From: JAPLKX01 sp035530195 | GTDB lineage: Bacteria > Hydrogenedentota > Hydrogenedentia > Hydrogenedentales > SLHB01 | Length of the DNA: 18,891 nt | Assembly (NCBI GenBank): GCA_035530195.1 | Contig: DATKVG010000088.1 | Span: forward strand, 1 to 18,891 | Direction of reading: 5' to 3' | In this document: positions 6,693 through 13,845 of the stretch, in pieces | Layout: each line of letters starts with the position of its first letter | Position numbering within the stretch: position 1 is the stretch's first letter | Translations under genes and position numbers: made by a program | The notes under the pieces: generated by a model | The model's database searches: none | What the model was told of the DNA's origin: nothing | The model's input: the letters and a program-made list of their open reading frames with translations, nothing else

Positions 6693-8450
6693 ATGGCGTT
6701 GAAGAATGAAGATAGGCAGGAGATTGGCGTTCCCGGAAGGGATGCGGGGATTCGTCTGAGAATCTGGCCAGCGTTACTCATCGTGATTGTGAATCTCTCT
6801 GTCGCCCTTGCCGCGTGGCGTTTCGGTACGACGAACATACACGCCATGGTGGGCTTCATCATTGTGCCGATTCTGGCGGCGGTTCTGCTTATCATCTGGT
6901 GGCTGGCGGCCAGCCGCGCGCCCGTCCGCGACCGATGGGCCGGTTTCGCGCTGGTCGCGGCCGTTCTCTTCTGGGTGTACATCACGCAGAAATCCAACGG
7001 CGAACTGCTCCTCATGGCAGCCGTCCCAACGATCACGACTGGCGTAGTCGCGCTTCTTGCGGTGACATTTTGGCTTCCGTGGCCGGTGCGGCGGTGGTGC
7101 GTTGTTGCCCTTATGGCAGGTTGCGCGGCGGTCTTCACCGCAACGCGGGCCGACGGTATCGGAAGCAACTTCGTCCCCATTCTGGCGTGGCGCTCGAGCC
7201 CCACGGCGGAGGAGTTGGTGGCGGCCTCCGAAGGTCTCGCGAACCCGAAACCCGGCGCTATGGCCCATGTGCCCGCACAGGCCGGCCCGGGGGATTGGCC
7301 TGGTTTTCGCGGACCGGCCCGCGACGGACGCGCGGAAGGGGTAACGTTCTCGGCGGATTGGAGCACGCCTCCCCGGCAAATCTGGCGTCATCCGGTGGGA
7401 CCGGCATGGTCGTCGTTTGTGGTGGTGGGCGACTACCTCTTCACGCAGGAGCAACGCGGCAACGACGAAGCCGTGACGTGCTACCTCGCGGCCACGGGAG
7501 AGGGAATCTGGGTGAACCGCGTGCCCGTGCGATTCGACAACAACATGGGGCCGGGGCCGCGTGCCACACCGGCCTATGACCAGGGCAGACTCTACACGCT
7601 GGGCGCAACGGGCATACTGCAATGTCTGGACGCCGCCACCGGGAAGACGATCTGGAAGCGCGACGTGACCCAGGACGCGGAGACCAAGATTCCCACGTGG
7701 GGTTTCTCGGGTTCCCCGCTGGTGGTGGTGGACCGCGTCATTGTGTTTCCGGGCGGAGACGAAGGCAAGAGCGTCGTAGCGTTCGACCGTACATCCGGGG
7801 ATCTGGCCTGGCGTGCCGGAGCAGCGACCGGCGGCTACAGTTCCCCGCAGCTTACGCGCATCGCGGAGGTGAGCCAGGTGCTGATAAGTTGCGACTTCGG
7901 TTTGATGTCCTTGGTCCCGGAGACCGGCGCGTCCCTGTGGGAACATCCCTGGAAAACCAAGGCCGACCCGCGCATCGACCAACCCCTTCTCGTCGATGGC
8001 GCGTCGGTGATTCTCGGCTCGACCGCGGGCACCGGCCGGCTTCGTGTTCAAAAGACGGAGTCAGCCTGGACCGTCGCGACCGAGTGGACCGTCAAAAGTT
8101 TTAGGCCCTACTTCAACGATTTTGTCTGCCACAAAGGCCACTGCTACGGACTTGACGGAAACAGACTGTCCTGCATCGATGCCCAAACCGGCCAAGGCCG
8201 ATGGGACGCGATACGGTGCGGCGGCCAGGTGTTGCTCGTCCCCGAGATAGACACGTTCCTGGTTCTGAGCGAAGCGGGAGACGTCATCCTTGTCCAGGCC
8301 GCTCCCGAGAAGTTCACCGAACTCGCCCGCTTCAAGGCCCTCAACGGCAAGACCTGGAATCATCCCGTGATAGCCCACGGAAAACTCTTCGTCAGAAATG
8401 CGGAAGAAGCCGCCTGTTTCGAACTGCCCGCGGATCCTACAGCCCGATGA
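6693..8450 (+). CDS. Membrane-anchored PQQ-like beta-propeller protein
   Basis: A 585-residue protein. About five membrane helices (24-43, 51-73, 82-98, 105-128, 133-151) are followed by a linker and then D-W-P-G-F-R-G-P-A-R-D-G at 201-212, the usual lead-in of PQQ-like/quinoprotein propellers in planctomycete-type bacteria. The rest holds propeller blades with A-T-G-x-x-I-W or T-G-x-x-x-W signatures (C-L-D-A-A-T-G-K-T-I-W, D-R-T-S-G-D-L-A-W, E-T-G-A-S-L-W, D-A-Q-T-G-Q-G-R-W). The propeller probably lies outside the cytoplasmic membrane. No catalytic residues are evident, so a binding, assembly (BamB-like fold) or electron-transfer role is possible but unproven. GGAG (6681-6684) at 8 nt fixes the start. 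It is divergent from the membrane-tailed esterase, with a 223-bp shared upstream region, so the two may be co-regulated. Confidence 0.88.
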   Translation: MALKNEDRQEIGVPGRDAGIRLRIWPALLIVIVNLSVALAAWRFGTTNIHAMVGFIIVPILAAVLLIIWWLAASRAPVRDRWAGFALVAAVLFWVYITQKSNGELLLMAAVPTITTGVVALLAVTFWLPWPVRRWCVVALMAGCAAVFTATRADGIGSNFVPILAWRSSPTAEELVAASEGLANPKPGAMAHVPAQAGPGDWPGFRGPARDGRAEGVTFSADWSTPPRQIWRHPVGPAWSSFVVVGDYLFTQEQRGNDEAVTCYLAATGEGIWVNRVPVRFDNNMGPGPRATPAYDQGRLYTLGATGILQCLDAATGKTIWKRDVTQDAETKIPTWGFSGSPLVVVDRVIVFPGGDEGKSVVAFDRTSGDLAWRAGAATGGYSSPQLTRIAEVSQVLISCDFGLMSLVPETGASLWEHPWKTKADPRIDQPLLVDGASVILGSTAGTGRLRVQKTESAWTVATEWTVKSFRPYFNDFVCHKGHCYGLDGNRLSCIDAQTGQGRWDAIRCGGQVLLVPEIDTFLVLSEAGDVILVQAAPEKFTELARFKALNGKTWNHPVIAHGKLFVRNAEEAACFELPADPTAR

Positions 8451-8590
8451 GCCTGAATCCAGTCGCTGAATGCTTTCCAAAACTCACCCACAGATAGTCT
8501 TCTTGTTTCAGGCTTGGGCCGGTCGGAGATTACGACCTCTGCGACGCCACGTTCCTCAAGAAGAATCCCCACTTCCCGCTCGAGTTCATG
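8451..8590 (-). other. Possible gene remnant in the spacer, unrecognised
   Basis: After a TGA near 8610, the minus strand stays open across this spacer. It reads a protein-like, charge-rich segment: K-A-H-E-L-E-R-E-V-G-I-L-L-E-E-R-G, then V-A-E-V-V-I-S-D-R-P-K-P-E-T-R-R-L-S-V-G-E-F-W. It then runs antisense into the propeller gene. The layout faintly recalls a Phd/antitoxin-like helix-strand order, but there is no good start or ribosome site and I do not recognise the family. It may be chance. Confidence 0.2.
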
Positions 8591-8707
8591 GGCCTTTCAT
8601 TCGCTGCTGGTCGCGCGAGACCGCTGTTTGAGCTTCCCCTTTTGACGACAGCTCACGTACCAGATGGAGGCGGCGGGGATCAAATCGAAAAGGAATGGTG
8701 TGATGAT

Positions 8708-8830
8708 TCACAGCACCACATCCACGACATTACTCGCCTTACCCTCGCCCGCGGAGTTCGCGCCGAGCACTTGGTATTCCATCTGCACGCCCCGCGGCTG
8801 ACCCGTCAGAAGAAAGGCCGAAAGACGAAA
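8708..8830 (-). pseudogene. Truncated third copy of the FN3 protein (C-terminal tail only)
   Basis: The minus strand ends with L-T-G-Q-P-R-G-V-Q-M-E-Y-Q-V-L-G-A-N-S-A-G-E-G and V-V-D-V-V-L before a stop at 8708-8710. This matches the last 35 residues of the two intact paralogues (8875-9492 and 9866-10489). By hand count it agrees at about 24 of 35 positions with the farther copy and about 15 of 35 with its immediate neighbour. Similarity is lost above about 8830; the helical domain, most of the FN3 domain and the start codon are missing. It is a leftover of an older duplication, probably a longer tandem array once present here. Confidence 0.75.
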
Positions 8831-8874
8831 CCTCTTTCTCGGCGTATTTCGTCTCGTCCTTAGGCCTTCACTCT

Positions 8875-9492
8875 CTATAGCACCGCCGCGACCGAGTTGC
8901 TCGGGACGCTTGTTCCGGCGGCGTTCATGGCTACGACTCGGTATTCGAGTTGGGTTCGTAGGGGTTGGTTGCTTAGTGTGACGCGGGTTGCGACGGTTAT
9001 GGTGGCGTCTAGCCAGGGGGAGAATCCGGTGGCGGATTGTACCCGGCGTAGGATGACGTAGGCGCGTGCTTCGCCGAAGGGGCCGGGTGCCGGTGTTTTC
9101 CAATCGAGGTCGATGGTTCCCGCTCCTTCCGCCGTGATTTCGAGCATTCGGGGTTGGCCGGGCGGGGCCGATGGCGCCGGCGTCTGTTTGTCGGTCCATC
9201 CGATGAGTTCGAGTTGTTTCGGGTCCGCCGATGTATCGACTTCGGACTGTTTCAACTCGGATACCATCTTCACCACGAGCGCGTCGAGCGCGATGTCCTT
9301 GGTTTCGGTGAGGAGATGCACCCACGCCTCTTTCCAGATTTGCACCGCCTTCTTGTTCCTGTATTCATCGTAAACCACCACCAAGCCCGGCACATCGGCA
9401 TTCGGAAACTCGGCGGGATACTCCCCATATCCGCTGATCATCTTTTCTATCAGCGCCCGGATTTCAATTTCTTTCTTCGGAAACTGCGCCAT
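8875..9492 (-). CDS. Helical + fibronectin type III protein, paralogue A
   Basis: A 205-residue protein. Residues 1-95 form a predicted helical domain opening with F-P-K-K-E-I-E-I-R-A-L-I and including F-P-N-A-D-V-P-G-L. A short hinge L-E-L-I-G-W and a Pro-rich link (A-P-S-A-P-P-G-Q-P) lead to one FN3 domain (about 112-205) with the W-x-x-P strand, the Y-V-I-L-R-R strand, L-E-Y-R-V-V-A-M-N-A-A-G and P-S-N-S-V. This two-part layout recurs as an uncharacterised family in several bacterial groups. There is no signal peptide or membrane segment, which is odd for FN3, usually an extracellular or phage-tail module. GAGGG about 8 nt upstream supports the ATG. A paralogue lies upstream on the same strand beyond a repeat-filled spacer, and a truncated copy lies just downstream. 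Function unknown. Confidence 0.85.
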   Translation of the reverse strand: MAQFPKKEIEIRALIEKMISGYGEYPAEFPNADVPGLVVVYDEYRNKKAVQIWKEAWVHLLTETKDIALDALVVKMVSELKQSEVDTSADPKQLELIGWTDKQTPAPSAPPGQPRMLEITAEGAGTIDLDWKTPAPGPFGEARAYVILRRVQSATGFSPWLDATITVATRVTLSNQPLRTQLEYRVVAMNAAGTSVPSNSVAAVL

Positions 9493-9550
9493 GTCGCTAC
9501 CCTCTTTTCCTGTTCACGTTCTTTTTCACACCGTTCACAGCCACGGAGCC

Positions 9551-9767
9551 GTCTTTCCCGCAAAGCCGTCTTTCCCGCGAAAGCGGGAATCCAGGACCAC
9601 TCGCACATGCCCGGCGCGGCATTCCCGCAAAGGCGTCTTTCCCGCGAAAGCGGGAATCCAGGACCACCCGCACACGCCCCGCGCGTCATTCCCGCAAAGG
9701 CGTCTTTCCCGCGAAAGCGGGAATCCAGGACCACCCGCACACGCCCCGCGCGTCATTCCCGACTTCC
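9551..9767. repeat. 67-bp direct repeats built on a palindromic core
   Basis: Units start at 9568, 9635 and 9702, exactly 67 bp apart, with a partial unit at 9551-9567. Each holds a GTCTTTCCCGCG / AAGCGGGAATCC core, in which CCCGC and GCGGG form a short hairpin, then GGACCAC and a second CATTCCCGCAAAGGC. The stretches between cores are themselves nearly the same in all units. The core resembles the widespread ATTCCC-GGGAAT palindromic repeats (such as neisserial dRS3-like elements). It fills the spacer between the two FN3 paralogues, just upstream of paralogue A. Confidence 0.88.
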
Positions 9768-9838
9768 CTGGATTCCCGCTTTCGCGGGAAAGACGCGAGG
9801 GAGCGGGAAAGACGCGAGGGTGCGGGAAAGACGCGAGG
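9768..9838. repeat. Inverted copy of the palindromic repeat plus 19-bp tandem repeat
   Basis: From 9768, CTGGATTCCCGC / TTTCGCGGGAAAGACG is the reverse complement of the core of the neighbouring 67-bp units, so the cluster ends in an inverted copy. Its last part is expanded in tandem: GGGAAAGACGCGAGG starts at 9786, 9805 and 9824, a 19-bp period with one-base differences in the joints. The whole cluster could fold into a long hairpin in RNA or single-stranded DNA. Confidence 0.85.
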
Positions 9839-9865
9839 CCGAGGTCAGGTCGCTTCTTCGCATAT

Positions 9866-10489
9866 TCACAGCACCACGGCTACGATATTGCTCGCCGGGC
9901 CTTCGCCGGCGGTATTCAGGCCGATCACCTGGTATTCCATCTGGAGGCCGCGCGGCTGATCCGACAGGAAGGCTTCCGTTACGAACGCGAGGCCCGCTTC
10001 ATGCCAAGCGCCCATAGGCTGGCCCGGCGCGGGTTCCTCACGCCGTTCCATCTTATACGTCCGGACCGGCCCGCCTGCCGCCGGATCCGGCGCTTTCCAA
10101 TCCAGTTTCAACGTGCCCGGACCTTCCGAGACAATCTGCAGCACCCGCACCTGGCCCGGCGGCACCGTCGGCGCCGGCGTGGCCCGCGGACCCCACCCGA
10201 TGAGCTCGAGCGCTTCCTTGTTTGCCGCCACATCCACCTCGGACTGCTTGAGCTGGTCCCGCATTTTCGCTTCCATGACGTGTAACGCCACATCCTTCAC
10301 ATCGGTCGCCAGATGAAACACCGCCTGCTTCGCATCCTGATCATCATTAGCCGTCTCATACGCCGTCAGCAGCGCTTGCAGCCCTGGAACGTCCGCATTC
10401 GGAAAAATCGCCGGGTCATCCGTATACCCTTGGATCATCCGATGCACCAATTCCTGGACCTCGAGTTCCTTTCGTGGAAACCTCGGCAT
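9866..10489 (-). CDS. Helical + fibronectin type III protein, paralogue B
   Basis: A 207-residue protein with the same plan as paralogue A: M-P-R-F-P-R-K-E-L-E-V-Q-E-L-V at the start, F-P-N-A-D-V-P-G-L-Q-A-L-L, a long helix with V-K-D-V-A-L-H-V-M-E, the hinge L-E-L-I-G-W-G, a Pro-rich link, then one FN3 domain (L-K-L-D-W-K-A-P, Y-K-M-E-R-R-E-E, Q-M-E-Y-Q-V-I-G-L-N-T-A-G-E-G). It carries no signal peptide. The start is well supported by AGGAGG 9 nt upstream, the strongest ribosome site in the window, suggesting high translation. A 41-bp tandem repeat array lies upstream and the 67-bp palindromic cluster downstream. The truncated copy at 8708 resembles this gene more than paralogue A. The family is known only as a domain arrangement; partner and role are unknown. 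Confidence 0.86.
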   Translation of the reverse strand: MPRFPRKELEVQELVHRMIQGYTDDPAIFPNADVPGLQALLTAYETANDDQDAKQAVFHLATDVKDVALHVMEAKMRDQLKQSEVDVAANKEALELIGWGPRATPAPTVPPGQVRVLQIVSEGPGTLKLDWKAPDPAAGGPVRTYKMERREEPAPGQPMGAWHEAGLAFVTEAFLSDQPRGLQMEYQVIGLNTAGEGPASNIVAVVL

Positions 10490-10613
10490 AGCCTTACCCT
10501 CCTGTCCATGTTATCACCGCTCCAAAGACCCTCACGCCCCTTGCACGAAGGCCAAAACACACTAACTCATTGTCCAACAACCATTTACCAAAGACATCCG
10601 CCCCCGTCCGGAC

Positions 10614-10876
10614 CGTCCGGAACGATTCCGCAACGAATTGTAAGTTGTCCGAAGCCCCCGGACCCGTTCCGCAAGCCATTGTAAGTTGCCCGGAGCGTCC
10701 GGAACGGTTCCGCAAGCCATTGTAAGTTGCCCGGACCGTCCGGAACGGTTCCGCAAGCCATTACAAATTGCCCGGAACGTCCGGACGAGTTCCCCGGCAC
10801 CCGGATTAGCTCCATGCCGTCCGGACAAGTTTCGCGCCATCCGAACCGCGTCCCCGTCCCATCGTAAATCGCCCGG
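10614..10876. repeat. 41-bp tandem repeat array, decaying to the right
   Basis: Units start at 10614, 10655, 10696 and 10737, each 41 bp long. Degenerate units begin near 10778, 10818 and 10838. A full unit runs CGTCCGGAACGGTTCCGC, then AAGCCATTGTAAGTTGCCCGGA. It contains the near-perfect palindrome CGGAAC-G-GTTCCG, and GTCCGGAC occurs at some joints. A 41-bp period is not a multiple of three, so overlapping reading frames are by-products. It lies upstream of FN3 paralogue B (minus strand); no function is evident. Confidence 0.88.
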
Positions 10877-10960
10877 CTCACCCGGCCACCGTCCCAGCTC
10901 TTCAACTGTCAATGCCTTGCACTATTCGCCTGCGGGACGAAAGAAATGGAAAGAGATCTG

Positions 10961-11040
10961 CGCCCCATCGTTATTGCGTGGAACCCCATCTCACCCACTT
11001 CCCCAACGGCCAACGACCCCGTTGCCCATCCGTATTCAAC
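10961..11040. repeat. Dispersed element, copy 1 (downstream of the WD40 gene)
   Basis: This stretch matches 13531-13610 in the same orientation. The anchor CTTCCCCAACGGC is exact at 10998-11010, the left 50 bp agree at about 35 positions by hand, and the right part shares CCGTTG and TTCAAC. The two copies flank the WD40 gene. It is not protein-like in any frame. Confidence 0.5.
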
Positions 11041-11256
11041 TTACCGCCCGGTCAATCCTTCCGCATAGCCCGCGCGATCCGTTGGTCACGAAAATCCGAA
11101 CCTCAGAACCCTTACTCTCTTTTGTATGTCGCATCTCAGGAAAAAGTTCCGGGAATCGGGATAAAAGTCTGAAGTTTTGGGAAGGGATACGGCGCACAGG
11201 ACAAATCACGCCCCCCGACCCCATTCTTCCAGCTATTCAGCGGAGCGCAATCCGCC
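11041..11256. other. Non-coding spacer downstream of the WD40 gene
   Basis: No protein-like frame, repeat or clear terminator was found. A 5-bp hairpin (GCGGA / TCCGC, 11237-11252) just past the WD40 stop has no T-run on the minus strand, so it is a weak terminator candidate at best. Confidence 0.4.
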
Positions 11257-13419
11257 CTACCTGCTGCCTTGGCAACAGAATGGCCCCATAAGGCCTTGGC
11301 AACCAAAGGGTTCGTTGACGCCTACACAGCCAAAGATTATCCTGCAGTCGCCTTCCCCCTCACCCTCGCCTTCACCTTCTCCTTCACCCTCACCCTCGCC
11401 TTCTCCTTCACCCTCGCCCTCACCCTCGCCTTCCCCCTCGCCCTCACCCTCGCCTTCCCCCTCGCCCTCGCCCTCGCCTTCACCTTCACCTTCACCTTCT
11501 CCTTCACCCTCGCCTTCGCCCTCGCCCTCACCCTCGCCCTCACCCTCGCCTTCGCCGCCTCCCGTTGCGTCCCACAGCTTCGCCGTACCTGACGCCGAAC
11601 CCGTGAGGACCTGGGATCCGGCCGGTGAGAACGCTACGGAAAGCACCGTCCCCGAGTAGTTGAAGGTGCGGAACTCCGCGCCGGTGGCCGCGTCCCACAA
11701 CTTCGCGGTCCCGTCCCACGACCCCGTGAGAACCTGCGTCCCGTCTGGTGAGAACGCCACGGAATACACCTCGTGGAAGTGGCCGGTGAACATGCTGAGC
11801 TCCGTGCCGGTGGCCGCGTCCCAGAGCTTCGCCTTATTGTCACCCGAGCCCGTGAGGACCTGCGTCCCGTCCGGTGAGAACGTTACGGAACGCACGTAGC
11901 CTGTGTGGCCGGTGAACGTGCGGATCTCCGCGCCGGTGGCCGCGTCCCAGAGCTTCGCCGTCTCGTCCGACGACCCCGTGAGGACCTGCATTCCGTCCGG
12001 TGAGAACGCTACTGACATCACGAACGATGTGTGGCCGGTGAACGTGCGGAGCTCCGCGCCGGTGGCCGTATCCCGCAGCTTCGCCGTCTCGTCCGACGAC
12101 CCCGTGAGGACCTGCGTACCGTCTGGAGAGAACGCTACCGACTTCACGTCCGCCGTGTGGCCGGTGAACGTGCGGACGACCGCGCCGGTGCTGAGGTTCC
12201 AGAGCCTCGCCGTATCGTCCTGCGAGCCCGTGAGGACCTGCGTACCGTCTGGAGAGAACGCTACGGAATTCACGTCCGCCCCGTGGCCGGTGAACGTGCG
12301 GAGCTCCGCACCGGTGCTGAGGTCCCAGAGCCTCGCCTTATTGTCACCCGAGCCCGTGAGGACCTGCGTCCCGCCCGGAGAGAACGCTACGGACCACACC
12401 CAGCTCATGTGGCCGGTGAACGTGCGGATCTCCGCGCCGGTGGCCGCGTCCCACAGCTTCGCCGTTTCGTCCAACGACCCTGTGAGGACCTGCGTACCGT
12501 CTGGAGAGAATGCTACGTACTTCACGAACGACGTGTGGCCGGTGAAGGCGCGGAGCTCCGCGCCGGTGGCCGCGTCCCACAGCTTCACTATATAGCCCCA
12601 ACCTGTGAGGACCTGCGTACCGTCCGGAGAGAACACTACCGAATACACCGTCCCCGGAGTGTGGCTGGTGCTGGTGAAGGTGCGGACCTCCGCGCCGGTG
12701 GCCGCGTCCCACAGCTTCGCCGTCTTGTCCCCCGAGCCCGTGAGGACCTGCGTCCCGTCCGGAGAGAACGCTACGGAACGCACTTCGAACGTGTGGCCGG
12801 TGAACGTGCGGAGCTCGGCACCGGTGGCGGCATCCCACAGCTTTGCCGTCCAGTCCAACGACCCCGTGAGGACTTGCGTCCCGTCCGGAGAAAACACTAC
12901 GGAACGTACGTAGTTCGTGTGGCCAGTGAAGGTGCGGAGTTCGGCGCCGGTGGCCTTGTTCCAGAGCTTCGCCGTGTTGTCATCCGAGCCCGTGAGGATC
13001 TGCGTCCCGTCCGGGGAAAACGCTACGGAATACACCCTGTTCGTGTGGCCGGTGAAGGTACGGAGCTCCGCGCCGGTGGCCTTGTCCCACAGCTTCGCCG
13101 TAGCGTCCGCCAACCCCGTGAGGACCTGCGTACCGTCCGGTGAGAACGCTACGGAATACGCCCAGTGCGTGCTGGTGAAAGTGCGGACCACCGCACCGGT
13201 GCTAAGGTCCCAGAGCCGCGCCTTGCTGTCCGTGGACCCGGTCAGCATCTGCGTCCCGTCCGGCGACATGGCCGTGCACAGCAACTCCCCGTAGCCGTAC
13301 TGCATGATCGGCGTCGAGACCGTGTCCGCCGTCGCCTGCGGGCCCAATGCCCCCAACACAAGCAGTCCTATCGCAATACAGCCCATCCGGTTTACATTCT
13401 GTTTCATCGTAGTCGTCAT
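11257..13419 (-). CDS. Secreted 14-repeat WD40 protein with a (Glu-Gly)34 tail
   Basis: A 720-residue protein. A signal peptide (M-K-Q-N-V-N-R-M-G-C, hydrophobic core, cleavage near Q-A-T-A) is followed by 14 WD40 repeats of about 42 residues with the consensus V-x-S-V-A-F-S-P-D-G-T-Q-V-L-T-G-S, T-A-K-L-W-D-A-A-T-G-A-E-L-R-T-F-T-G-H. Fourteen repeats fit two seven-bladed propellers. Next comes G-G-G, then 34 uninterrupted Glu-Gly pairs, then a Cys-rich end with five Cys (F-G-C-Q-G-L-M-G-P-F-C-C-Q-G-S-R). The tail is strongly acidic and would be unfolded: a spacer, wall contact or calcium-binding stretch are guesses. An upstream in-frame ATG (13488) would bury the signal peptide. The ATG at 13419 has GGAAAG 8 nt before it; 13407 is an alternative. 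The propeller likely binds proteins or substrates outside the cytoplasm. Confidence 0.88.
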   Translation of the reverse strand: MTTTMKQNVNRMGCIAIGLLVLGALGPQATADTVSTPIMQYGYGELLCTAMSPDGTQMLTGSTDSKARLWDLSTGAVVRTFTSTHWAYSVAFSPDGTQVLTGLADATAKLWDKATGAELRTFTGHTNRVYSVAFSPDGTQILTGSDDNTAKLWNKATGAELRTFTGHTNYVRSVVFSPDGTQVLTGSLDWTAKLWDAATGAELRTFTGHTFEVRSVAFSPDGTQVLTGSGDKTAKLWDAATGAEVRTFTSTSHTPGTVYSVVFSPDGTQVLTGWGYIVKLWDAATGAELRAFTGHTSFVKYVAFSPDGTQVLTGSLDETAKLWDAATGAEIRTFTGHMSWVWSVAFSPGGTQVLTGSGDNKARLWDLSTGAELRTFTGHGADVNSVAFSPDGTQVLTGSQDDTARLWNLSTGAVVRTFTGHTADVKSVAFSPDGTQVLTGSSDETAKLRDTATGAELRTFTGHTSFVMSVAFSPDGMQVLTGSSDETAKLWDAATGAEIRTFTGHTGYVRSVTFSPDGTQVLTGSGDNKAKLWDAATGTELSMFTGHFHEVYSVAFSPDGTQVLTGSWDGTAKLWDAATGAEFRTFNYSGTVLSVAFSPAGSQVLTGSASGTAKLWDATGGGEGEGEGEGEGEGEGEGEGEGEGEGEGEGEGEGEGEGEGEGEGEGEGEGEGEGEGEGEGEGEGEGEGEGDCRIIFGCVGVNEPFGCQGLMGPFCCQGSR
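11350..11553. repeat. Low-complexity (EG)34 coding repeat
   Basis: The 204 bases encode 34 Glu-Gly pairs on the minus strand. The plus strand is C/T-rich with mixed CTCGCC, TTCACC, CTCACC and TTCCCC hexamers. Gly and Glu codons vary, so the peptide pattern is better conserved than the DNA. That fits selection on the peptide, or old slippage followed by drift at silent sites. Confidence 0.93.
11560..13310. repeat. 126-bp coding tandem repeat (WD40 units)
   Basis: The WD40 units are repeated at the DNA level with a 126-bp period; for example the CCTGCGTCCCGTC block recurs at 11732 and 11858. Units 6-7-8 and 10-11-12 share unit-specific residues (H-T-S-F joint, L/S-D-E-T-A-K, A-E-I-R-T-F, G-D-N-K-A), suggesting a duplication with an offset of four units. 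The high DNA similarity indicates recent expansion or ongoing homogenisation. Confidence 0.85.
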
Positions 13420-13845
13420 CCCTGGTTCTTTCCGGTTACTTCCCATTCTGAAGGCTCTCTCGCCTCTTGCGCGAACACAACGATGCAAAGACGCGGAGCG
13501 CGGGATTCAATAAGATGAGAACAACCCTTACGCCCTACCGCTTTCGCGTCAGCCATCATCGCGCCACCTTCCCCAACGGCAACCTGCTCCGTTGTCCAGC
13601 CTGTGTTCAACATGCCGGGTGGCTTCCTACGTGCAGCCACCGTGAACGCGCCGTACTCCCCGCGCAGCATGTTTTCCAACCTACTGCATGGACACCACGT
13701 ACTATATTCCGCTTTTCTCCCCACGTCAAGTATAAGTTTCGGGGGAAGGAAGATGTGGGTAACGGGAGTGAAGAGTTCGCGTCAATTGCGTCTTCTCGAG
13801 ATCCGCCGTTGCGGTGCGTTGAATCGCATCCTGCCGCTTTCCCCC
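13420..13845. other. Intergenic spacer between the two large secreted genes
   Basis: This 426-bp gap holds the upstream region of the WD40 gene. At 13459-13500, GCGCGAACACAACGATGC and AAAGACGCGGAGCG resemble the common intergenic ACGCAAAGACGC-type motif seen in many bacteria. The first part (CTCTCGCCTCTTGCGCGAA, 13456-13474) also resembles CTCACGCCCCTTGCACGAA near 10530, upstream of FN3 paralogue B. A copy of the dispersed element lies at 13531-13610. No protein-like frame or clear promoter was found. Confidence 0.45.
13531..13610. repeat. Dispersed element, copy 2 (upstream of the WD40 gene)
   Basis: Same-orientation partner of 10961-11040. The shared exact anchor CTTCCCCAACGGC is at 13568-13580, followed by CCGTTG and TTCAAC. 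It could mark the ends of a duplicated or inserted WD40 cassette, or be an unrelated genome-wide intergenic repeat. Confidence 0.5.

Noticed and set aside
9551..9838. CRISPR-like array (33-bp repeats with 34-bp gaps)
   Set aside because: The gaps between the repeats are nearly identical to each other, the repeat is part of a 67-bp unit, the last copy is inverted, and no cas genes are present.
10562..10912. Minus-strand repetitive ORFs of about 110 codons
   Set aside because: They arise from the 41-bp array, whose period shifts frame each unit; the peptides recur in all frames and match nothing.
11177..11659. Plus-strand ORF rich in Ser-Pro pairs
   Set aside because: It is the antisense reading of the (EG)34 coding tract; it has no ribosome site or separate protein features.
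11903..13143. Long plus-strand ORFs with regular repeats over the WD40 gene
   Set aside because: They mirror the 126-bp WD40 units in antisense; a 126-bp period keeps any antisense frame open. The minus-strand frame has the signal peptide and family motifs.
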